A stretch of 64,000 nt of DNA from Rhizobium sp. GTDB lineage: Bacteria; Pseudomonadota; Alphaproteobacteria; Rhizobiales; Rhizobiaceae. The stretch covers positions 1 to 64,000 of the forward strand of contig JAHHDR010000044.1 in assembly GCA_019739215.1 (NCBI GenBank). The letters are read 5' to 3'. The notes under the pieces are model-generated. The model did not search any database. It saw only the letters and a list, made by a program, of their open reading frames with translations, and was not told the DNA's origin. Below, in pieces: positions 36,626 to 43,884 of this stretch; within the stretch, counting starts at the first letter, position 1, and each line of letters begins with the position of its first letter. Position numbers and translations under genes: made by a program.

Positions 36626-39600
36626 ATGAACGGATCGCGATCAAATAACCCCCATGGCGGCAAGCCCTCGCTGGACCAGCTCAACCGCACCATCGAAGGC
36701 CTCGAAGCGCGTATTCACGGGCTGATGGGCGAGCGACAGCGGCCTGTCTCGCAGGCGGCGGCGCCGGTCGATGCGATCCTCGAGCGCCAGCGCATGCTGG
36801 GAACGGCGCGCGACCGGGTTGCCTCCGTCATGGAACGGCCTCGCACTGAGCCTTCCCGGATGGACGCATACCGGCATGAGCCCGCCTACGACGCCCCGCC
36901 GACGGTGGCGCCCGATACCGCCTGGGAACGCCCGGCCCCGCGCGTGGCGGCACCCGACCCCGCGCTCAGCGAAATCGCAGCAACCCTCGGTGCGCTCCGG
37001 CAGGACCTGCGCCAGGGCCTGAGCAGCGACCTCAGGGAGGGCCTGGGCGAAATCCGCAACGAGATGCACGGATTGAAGTCGCTGGCACCCGGCGAGGGCA
37101 TCGAGTCGCTCCGAACCGACCTTGCCTATCTCGGGGCCTCCATCGACCGTCTGGAAAACAACAATCGCAGCGCCGACACCGGCCACCTGCGCGCCGATCT
37201 CGACGAACTCAGGACGATGCTGAGCCACGTCGCCCGCGATGACAGCGTGCGCAGCCTCGAAGCCCGCGTTGCGGGCACCGAACGCGCCGTGGCCAGCTTC
37301 GAGCCCGAGGCGCTTCGGGAAGAACTGGTGCAGCTTGCATGGCGCATAGACGGCATCAAGTCGGGGCTCGGCGAACTGAGCGCCGGTCCGGCCGTGCGCG
37401 CGCTGGAGGAAAAACTGCTTGCCGTTGCCGGTGCCGTGGAAGCGGTTGGCCGCAACATGCAGAGCCAGGGCGGTATCGCGGAACATTTCGCCGGTCTCGA
37501 CCAGCGGCTCGACGAGATCACGCGCGCCATCGCCGCGTCGGCACGTCCGGCGGGCTCGGTCTATGACGGCTCGACGCTTGCACGGCTCGAGACCCGCATC
37601 GATGATCTGGTCGACCATATTGCGGCGATGCCGCAGACCAATCCGGCCGACGAACTCAACGATCGCATCGAACTGCTTGCCGCCCGCATCGAGGAACTCG
37701 CCAGCGAAGAGGCGGCCCGCAAGCTCGAGGACCGGATCACCCAGCTCTCCGGCCTGATCGAGCGTAATTTCCGCGAGACGGCCGCGCCGTCAGCCTTCGC
37801 GGATCATCTCGAGGACATTTCACGCAAGATCGATGGACTTGGCGGTGCGCCGACCTCGGATCTCATCGCCCGGCTCGACATGCTGTCCCGCAAGATGGAC
37901 GAGATCGAGATCCCGCAGGCTGCTGCACCGGTTGCCGCGCCGACCGACATGGTGGCCATGTCACGGCTCGAAACGCGCCTCGTCGACATCGCGGCCCGGC
38001 TCGACGAGAGCGCCGCCGCGCCGGCAACGGATGCGATGGCCCTGCAGAACCTCGAGAGGCAGATCGCAAATCTCTCGGCGCTTCTCAACCAGACCGGTCC
38101 GACGACAGTGTCCGCCGGCGGCTTCCCGGAGGCGCTGGGCGAGCGGTTGAACGCGATCGAAGACTATATGGCATCAAGCGACGAATTCATCGTCGAGGCG
38201 GCGCGCCAGGCTGCGGAGACCGTTGTCGAGGCCTATTCCCGCAATGGTTTTGCAGCGCATGGCGCGAGCGCCAGCGAAATCTCGGCTCTGGCGGGCCTCG
38301 CCGAGGATCTTCGCATGCTCGAGGCGCATACGCGTTCGAGCGAGGAGCGGACTCATGCGACTTTCGGGGCGCTGCATGAGACGCTGGTGCAGATCGCCGG
38401 CAGGCTGGACGAACTTGGACATTCCGGGCCCGCTGCTGCTGTCGCGCGCGCCGCCGAGCCTGCCGCCGCCGTCGAGCCGATGCGCATGACGCCGGAGCGC
38501 CCGAGGGACAGCGTCTCGATGCCCAAGGCATCGCAACCGGATTTCACGGGCATCGACCTGCTTGCGCAGGATCCGGCGCCGCGCCGGGTTCCGGAAAACT
38601 CCAAGGTCGAGGTCCTCGACGAAGCCGAACTCATGGCTGACGTCGAGATGCCCGTCGAAGCCGTGACGGCGGATGCTGCGCCGGTTGCCAAGGCTGCGGC
38701 GCCGAAAGCCTCGAAGAGCCTGATTGCCGGCTTGGCCGCTAAGCTCAAGCCCAGCCGCAAGGTCAACGCGGCCGATGACGGCAAGCGTATGGCGGTCGAT
38801 CCGGCGCCTGCACTCGATCCCGGCGAGGCGGTGGTGGAAGCCGAGCCAACCATGCTGCTCGAGCCGGGCGCGGGGGTGCCCGACGTGAAGAAGATTCTGG
38901 AGCGCGTCCGCAATGGCCAGCAATCCGGCCGGCGCGACGATGCCGGCACCGGAACGAGCGATGTCATCGCCGCGGCCCGCCGGGCCGCCCAGGCCGCTGC
39001 CGCCGAGGCAGGCGCCCAGAAACTCGTCCAGCCGTCCGCCTTCAAGAAGGACAAGGACAAGAAGCTGTCCAAGCTCGCGGGTTCCGGCGAGAGCGCGGTA
39101 CGGCGTCCGATACTGCTGGCCGCTGCCGCGGTGCTTCTGGTCGTGATGTCCTATCCGCTGGTTTCCAACCTGATCGGCGGCCGGTCATCGGAAGAGCCCG
39201 CGCCCGAGACGATCCAGGAACGATCGGTGACGCCCCCGGTGGAGGACAGCAGCGCTGCGCCCGACACTTCAGAGATGGACGTTGCCACCACCGATGCCAT
39301 CGCGCCGACCGCGACGGACGAGACCGTCGAGGCAACCGATCCGGTAGACGCGACGGCCACGGATACAACGGCGACCGTAACCGAGACCGCCGCTGACACG
39401 ATCATGGAGCCGGCGCAAAGCACGAACCTGGCAACGACGTTCCAGAAGCCGGCCAGTACTGCTGCCGATGTTTCCAGCGACGTCGCCACCGCCGACGATG
39501 CTCCCGTTACAATGACGGACACCAGGACATCAGACACTGCGGCCGCCGAAGAAACGCAGCCCGAACAGGCAACCGTCGATGCCGCGACGGTCGATTCCGC

Positions 39601-40465
39601 CGAGATCGCGCTGCCTGCCGGTCTGCAGCCCGCCTCGCTCGCCGAGGCCGCCAGGAAGGGCGATGCGCTCGCCCTGTTCGAAGTCGGAGCCCGCTATACC
39701 GATGGCCGCGGCGTGAAGGCTGATCTAGCCGAGGCGGCCAAGTGGTACCAGCTCGCCGCCGAGCGCGGCCTGGCGCCGGCCGAATACCGCCTCGCCAACT
39801 TCTACGAGAAGGGCACCGGCGTCGTCAGGGATCTGGAAAAGGCGAAGGCGCTCTATTCCTCCGCGGCCAGCAAGGGCAATGCCAGCGCCATGCACAATCT
39901 TGCCGTGCTGCATGCGACCGGGCTCGGAGGCGCTCCGGATTTTGCCGAAGCTGCAACCTGGTTCAAGGCAGCGGCCGACCTCAACGTTCGCGACAGCCAG
40001 TTCAATCTCGCAATCCTCTACGCCCGCGGCAACGGCGTGGCCCAGGATCTCGAGGAAACCTACAAGTGGTTTGCGATCGCCGCGCGCGAAGGCGACCAGG
40101 ATGCGGCCCAGAAGCGGGACGAGGTGGCCAATGCGCTCTCGCCCGAACAGCTCAAGAGTGCCAAGGCCAAGCTCGATCTCTGGAAGCCGCAGCCGCTTGA
40201 CGATGCCGCAAATACGCCGATCGTGCCGGATGAGTGGGTCGCCAAGGGGCAGACGACCGCCAGCGTCGACATGAAGCGGGCGATCCGCAACATCCAGGCC
40301 ATTCTCAACCTCAACGGCTTCGATGCCGGCAAGGCCGATGGCGAGATGGGCAAGAAGACCGTCGCCGCGATCAAGGCCTTCCAGACATCGATCGGGCAGG
40401 AGCCGACCGGCCGGATCGACGATGCACTCGTGAAGGAACTGCTCAAGCGCAACAAGAAGGCCTGA
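36626..40465 (+). CDS. podJ: PodJ-like polarity protein (coiled coil, TM, Sel1 repeats, peptidoglycan-binding)
   Basis: A 1279-residue single-pass membrane protein. Residues about 1-620 are cytoplasmic and largely coiled coil (many L-x-x-R/E heptads such as SRLETRLVDIAARLDE). Then comes an acidic, Ala/Pro-rich linker, one membrane segment near 825-848 (RRPILLAAAAVLLVVMSYPL), a Thr/Ala-rich periplasmic stretch, at least three Sel1/TPR repeats from about 1005 to 1150 (DALALFEVGARYTDGRGVKAD) and a C-terminal peptidoglycan-binding domain (AIRNIQAILNLNGFDAGKADG). This order is that of rhizobial PodJ, which marks the old or new cell pole and organises polar growth and division. A generic SEL1 protein is the alternative. 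Confidence 0.78.
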   Translation: MNGSRSNNPHGGKPSLDQLNRTIEGLEARIHGLMGERQRPVSQAAAPVDAILERQRMLGTARDRVASVMERPRTEPSRMDAYRHEPAYDAPPTVAPDTAWERPAPRVAAPDPALSEIAATLGALRQDLRQGLSSDLREGLGEIRNEMHGLKSLAPGEGIESLRTDLAYLGASIDRLENNNRSADTGHLRADLDELRTMLSHVARDDSVRSLEARVAGTERAVASFEPEALREELVQLAWRIDGIKSGLGELSAGPAVRALEEKLLAVAGAVEAVGRNMQSQGGIAEHFAGLDQRLDEITRAIAASARPAGSVYDGSTLARLETRIDDLVDHIAAMPQTNPADELNDRIELLAARIEELASEEAARKLEDRITQLSGLIERNFRETAAPSAFADHLEDISRKIDGLGGAPTSDLIARLDMLSRKMDEIEIPQAAAPVAAPTDMVAMSRLETRLVDIAARLDESAAAPATDAMALQNLERQIANLSALLNQTGPTTVSAGGFPEALGERLNAIEDYMASSDEFIVEAARQAAETVVEAYSRNGFAAHGASASEISALAGLAEDLRMLEAHTRSSEERTHATFGALHETLVQIAGRLDELGHSGPAAAVARAAEPAAAVEPMRMTPERPRDSVSMPKASQPDFTGIDLLAQDPAPRRVPENSKVEVLDEAELMADVEMPVEAVTADAAPVAKAAAPKASKSLIAGLAAKLKPSRKVNAADDGKRMAVDPAPALDPGEAVVEAEPTMLLEPGAGVPDVKKILERVRNGQQSGRRDDAGTGTSDVIAAARRAAQAAAAEAGAQKLVQPSAFKKDKDKKLSKLAGSGESAVRRPILLAAAAVLLVVMSYPLVSNLIGGRSSEEPAPETIQERSVTPPVEDSSAAPDTSEMDVATTDAIAPTATDETVEATDPVDATATDTTATVTETAADTIMEPAQSTNLATTFQKPASTAADVSSDVATADDAPVTMTDTRTSDTAAAEETQPEQATVDAATVDSAEIALPAGLQPASLAEAARKGDALALFEVGARYTDGRGVKADLAEAAKWYQLAAERGLAPAEYRLANFYEKGTGVVRDLEKAKALYSSAASKGNASAMHNLAVLHATGLGGAPDFAEAATWFKAAADLNVRDSQFNLAILYARGNGVAQDLEETYKWFAIAAREGDQDAAQKRDEVANALSPEQLKSAKAKLDLWKPQPLDDAANTPIVPDEWVAKGQTTASVDMKRAIRNIQAILNLNGFDAGKADGEMGKKTVAAIKAFQTSIGQEPTGRIDDALVKELLKRNKKA

Positions 40466-40493
40466 TACCGGGTGCCGTCTGTGCGGCGTCCGT

Positions 40494-40964
40494 TCAGATT
40501 ATCGATTCCCAGCCGCCGGTGCGTGAATAGATCTCGTCCCGCAAACGCCTGACGTCACTATTAAGCCTTGCCAGACCGTCGGAAGTGAGGGCCGCGGTCT
40601 GGACCAGGGCGTCGCCGAGGCAACCCGCGCGCTTTCTGAGCGCATGCCCCTTTTCCGTGAGGACCACGATGACCTGGCGTTCGTTGTCCGGGTTTCGCGT
40701 GCGGCTAAGGAAGCCTGCGGCTTCGAGCCGCTTCAGCAAAGGCGTCAGGGTGCTCGACTCGAGCGCCAGTTTTTCGGCGATGCCCCCGACAGTCTGGCCG
40801 TCGCTTCGCCACAGGACGTTCAGGACGAGGTATTGCGGGTATGTCAGCCCGAGTTCATCGAGCAGGGGCTTGTAGACCCGCTGGATGGCCATGCTGGCCG
40901 AATAGATGGAATAGCAGAGCTGGTCGTCCAGGGGGACTGGACTGTTGTCTTTTTCGCTTGTCAT
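40494..40964 (-). CDS. MarR family regulator, OhrR-like
   Basis: A 156-residue winged-helix protein. The N-terminal DDQLCYSIYSASMAIQRVYKPLLDELGLTYPQ matches OhrR, with the peroxide-sensing Cys at residue 17 and a second Cys at 115 that could form the disulfide of two-cysteine OhrRs. The DNA-binding part has TVGGIAEKLALESSTLTPLLKRLE and the wing NPDNERQVIVVLT. OhrR normally represses ohr, which is not adjacent, so this may be a solitary thiol-based regulator. A GAGGAGA site precedes the ATG. Its own promoter carries a dyad at the -10. Confidence 0.88.
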   Translation of the reverse strand: MTSEKDNSPVPLDDQLCYSIYSASMAIQRVYKPLLDELGLTYPQYLVLNVLWRSDGQTVGGIAEKLALESSTLTPLLKRLEAAGFLSRTRNPDNERQVIVVLTEKGHALRKRAGCLGDALVQTAALTSDGLARLNSDVRRLRDEIYSRTGGWESII

Positions 40965-40983
40965 GATGTCTCCTCAACGTCTT

Positions 40984-41065
40984 CGTACTTCTTGCGAAAT
41001 ATATCGCGATAATATTAGATTTTGCAAGTACGACATGGAGCCATCGTCCAAAAAATATCGCGATA
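40984..41065 (-). promoter_or_regulatory. marR promoter with twin TATCGCGATA dyads
   Basis: Minus-strand -35 TTGCAA (41027-41022), 18 bases, -10 TATATT (41003-40998). The perfect dyad TATCGCGATA occurs at 41002-41011, overlapping the -10, and again at 41056-41065, centres 54 bases (about five turns) apart. Around the first, CGTACTT (40984-40990) and AAGTACG (41026-41032) form an outer inverted repeat. Autoregulation is inferred. Confidence 0.6.
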
Positions 41066-41407
41066 ATGAAATTGCGCGTGTGACCCGGGATGATCATTGT
41101 CGCGGGCAGAAGGGCAATTCTCGCCGCATCCCCGCTCGCCTTACTGCATCAGCGTCAATACCAGCCAGCCAGACGGAATGCACCCGGGGTGTGATTGCCG
41201 CGCCGGCGCGAAGGCGGAATTCAATCACGACTTAACCTGTAGATATTGCAGAGAAAATGGAAGCCAATTAATCTTCGATTAGACCTGCTTCGCGGTTGAC
41301 AGCCGCGCCTGCCGGGCGCAAGACTTCTTAAAAATCAATATCTAACGACGGGAACGGGCCGGAAAAACTCTCGCCCGTCGTCAATCTATTGCGGCAAGGG
41401 CCTGCCT
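41066..41407. other. leader region upstream of tauE
   Basis: No credible open frame. A TTGACA lies at 41296-41301, but the -10 position is poor. A hairpin with 8-bp perfect stem ACGACGGG/CCCGTCGT (41345-41352 with 41374-41381) lies 26 bases before the GTG start of the transporter gene and could structure its leader. Confidence 0.4.
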
Positions 41408-42334
41408 GTGACCATTTACCTGCCCATCGCCGAGCTTTCGGTGAACATCTTCATCATCCTCGGGATGGGGGCTGCCGTCGGATTCCTGTCTGGCATGTTC
41501 GGGGTGGGCGGCGGCTTTCTGATCACGCCGCTGCTGATCTTCTACAATGTGCCACCGGCGATCGCCGTGGCGACGGGCGCAAACCAGGTTATCGCCTCGT
41601 CGATTTCAGGCGCGATCACGCATTTCCGTCGCGGGTCGCTCGATCTCAAGCTGGGCACGGTGCTGCTGGCAGGTGGCCTGGTTGGAGCGACCGGGGGCAT
41701 CTGGATTTTCCAGGCGCTCCGGCGGCTTGGTCAGCTCGACCTGACGATCTCGCTGCTCTATGTGGTGCTGCTCAGCTCAGTCGGTGCCATGATGATGTGG
41801 GAAAGCGTCAACGCCATACGGCGGGCGCGGCGCGACGGGCCGGTCGATGTCAGGCGCCCCGGGCAGCACAACTGGGTGCATCGGCTGCCTTTCAAGATGC
41901 GCTTCAAGAAGTCGAAGATCTACCTGTCGGTGATCCCGGTGGTGGCGCTTGGCGCCGGGGTGGGCGTGCTGACCTCGATCATGGGGGTTGGCGGCGGCTT
42001 CATCATGGTGCCCGCGATGATCTACCTGCTCCGGATCCCGACCAGCGTCGTCGTCGGCACCTCGCTCTTCCAGATCATCTTCGTGTCGACCTATTCGACG
42101 ATCGTCCAGGCCGTGATCAATCATACGGTGGACATCGTTCTTGCCTTCATCCTGATGATCGCGGGCGTCGTCGCCGCGCAATACGGCGTGCGCGCGGGCC
42201 AGAAGCTTAAAGCCGAGCAACTGCGCCTGCTGCTGGCGCTTCTCATCCTGGCCGTGGGTGCCCGGCTGGCCATCGATCTGTTCGCGGCGCCGGTGGACAT
42301 ATACTCCATCGTTCGATCGGGGGCGACACGATGA
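41408..42334 (+). CDS. sulfite exporter TauE/SafE family membrane protein
   Basis: A 308-residue membrane protein with about eight hydrophobic segments in two repeats, each marked by the TauE signature: FLSGMFGVGGGFLITPLLI and LTSIMGVGGGFIMVPAMIY. These transporters move anions of sulfur metabolism (sulfite, sulfoacetate, taurine-derived) or related anions. The start is GTG at 41408 with AAGGG upstream. The gene overlaps the TIGR02186 gene by ATGA, the standard pairing in Hyphomicrobiales, suggesting that the two proteins form one system. The exact substrate is unknown. Confidence 0.9.
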   Translation: MTIYLPIAELSVNIFIILGMGAAVGFLSGMFGVGGGFLITPLLIFYNVPPAIAVATGANQVIASSISGAITHFRRGSLDLKLGTVLLAGGLVGATGGIWIFQALRRLGQLDLTISLLYVVLLSSVGAMMMWESVNAIRRARRDGPVDVRRPGQHNWVHRLPFKMRFKKSKIYLSVIPVVALGAGVGVLTSIMGVGGGFIMVPAMIYLLRIPTSVVVGTSLFQIIFVSTYSTIVQAVINHTVDIVLAFILMIAGVVAAQYGVRAGQKLKAEQLRLLLALLILAVGARLAIDLFAAPVDIYSIVRSGATR

Positions 42335-43128
42335 GGTGGCGGGTGGTCATGGCGGCCCTTCTTCTCGCCACCGGCAATGCTGCCGCGCAAGGTACGGTTC
42401 CGGAAGAATTGCCGCCGATACGCGAGGCGCTGAACATCGGCATATCGTCGGCCGAAATCGCGATCGTGCCCGACTTCTCCGGCACCGACGTCACGGTTTT
42501 CGGGGCGATCGAGAATGTCGATCCGGCGCTGCTTGCCGCCGGCGGCTACGATGTGGTGGTGGCGCTGGAGGGGCCGCGGGAGCGGATCACGATGCGCCGC
42601 AAGGAGCGGGTCGCCGGTGTCTGGATCAACCGTCACTCGGTTGTGTTCGAGGCGATGCCCGAGTCCTACTCCATGACCTCCACGCGCGATTTGACGCAGA
42701 TCGCCAGCGACCTCGAACTGTCAACGCACAGCGTCGGGCTGCCGCGCGCACGGATCCTGCCCACGTCATTCTCCGGCCGTGCGGAAGAGGTCGCGCTCTA
42801 TCGCGATGCCTTTCTCAAGCTCAAGACCGAGTCCCGCCTCTACCAGGAAAACCCGGGCGGCGTGAAATTTGTGTCGTCTTCGCTGTTCGCCGCAACGATC
42901 CACATCCCGGCCGACATACCCAATGGCCGCCATGTGATCCGCGCCTACCTGTTCAAGGAGGGGCGGTTCTTCGACGAGAAGCAACTGGAGATGAACGTGG
43001 TCAAGACCGGTCTGGAGGAGGCGATCACCGCGGCCGCCTTCGACCAGCCCTTGCTCTACGGGCTCTTTGCCGTGCTCATGGCGGTTCTGACCGGCTGGAC
43101 AGGCAGCCTGATGTTCCGACGCGACTGA
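42331..43128 (+). CDS. TIGR02186 family membrane-anchored protein
   Basis: A 265-residue protein with a signal peptide (VVMAALLLATGNAAAQ), a periplasmic domain and a C-terminal membrane anchor (LLYGLFAVLMAVLTGWTGSLMF). It matches the TIGR02186 family, found almost always next to TauE-like transporters in alphaproteobacteria; features include ALNIGISSAEIAIVPDFSGTDVTVFGAIENVD and RHSVVFEAMPESYSM. Role is unproven: probably an accessory or binding subunit of the TauE partner. Its ATG overlaps the TGA of the transporter gene. The 268-base gap downstream holds nothing recognisable. Confidence 0.88.
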   Translation: MRWRVVMAALLLATGNAAAQGTVPEELPPIREALNIGISSAEIAIVPDFSGTDVTVFGAIENVDPALLAAGGYDVVVALEGPRERITMRRKERVAGVWINRHSVVFEAMPESYSMTSTRDLTQIASDLELSTHSVGLPRARILPTSFSGRAEEVALYRDAFLKLKTESRLYQENPGGVKFVSSSLFAATIHIPADIPNGRHVIRAYLFKEGRFFDEKQLEMNVVKTGLEEAITAAAFDQPLLYGLFAVLMAVLTGWTGSLMFRRD

Positions 43129-43396
43129 GCATCCGACGGCAGCGGGCGTCTCCCTCGGTTTGCATCCACTGCTGCGACTGGCGGAATGCCGTTTCCCCCG
43201 ACGCTTGCCGTTGCCTTTGGGCGGGCTGAACCCGGCACGCCGGTCGAAGCATCGGCAACACGGATCATCACATTTGCGAGAGTCAAGTGGGCAAGGCGAA
43301 AAAAATGGAACCGGTTTGGCGGCTTGCGGATTGAGAGGGCAGACACTTCAAGACGCTGGAATTTCTGATGATCCAGCGTTTTACGGGAGAATTCCG

Positions 43397-43735
43397 ATGT
43401 TCTTGCGACTCGTTGCTGCCGCCGTCCTCGCCCTTTCCAGCGCTTCGCTGCCGTCGCGTGCTGCCGATCAGGCGGCGGCGCCCCAGGAAGACATTGCGCT
43501 TGCCCGCAATTCCATGCTGCTCTTCGGTGGTCCGTCCAAGGATTATCCCCGTATCGGAATCATTACCTGGGGACAGGGACTCGCTGTCATTTCCTGCGAA
43601 TCCACCGCAAAATGGTGCCAGGTCGAAGCCGATGGCCAGCGGGGCTGGGTGCAGTCGTCGAAGCTCACCTGGGGTGACGACGGGCAGAGAAAGGTGATGC
43701 GCAAGCGAATCAGCGCGCCGAGTCTCACGATCTGA
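43397..43735 (+). CDS. exported SH3-domain protein
   Basis: A 112-residue protein with a signal peptide (MFLRLVAAAVLALSSASLPSRA) and one bacterial SH3-type (SH3b) domain: NSMLLFGGPSKDYPRIGIITWGQGLAVISCESTAKWCQVEADGQRGWVQSSKL. The G-W-V ending is the usual SH3b mark. Such small periplasmic proteins are thought to bind peptidoglycan or other proteins. The two cysteines flanking K-W probably form a disulfide. The ATG at 43397 follows GGGAGAATT; the frame is open further upstream but without signal-peptide character. Confidence 0.82.
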   Translation: MFLRLVAAAVLALSSASLPSRAADQAAAPQEDIALARNSMLLFGGPSKDYPRIGIITWGQGLAVISCESTAKWCQVEADGQRGWVQSSKLTWGDDGQRKVMRKRISAPSLTI

Positions 43736-43884
43736 GGTCGAAGGGTGGTCGCGCCTGCCAACCACGCTGTTCCGGGCCAGGGTGTGGCGGGCCAGACTGG
43801 TCGGGCAAGGGAAAATTAAGAGAAACGTGAAATACGACATTCAGTCGCGTTTGCGAACTGCGAGCCTCTTGAACCGGGCAATCG

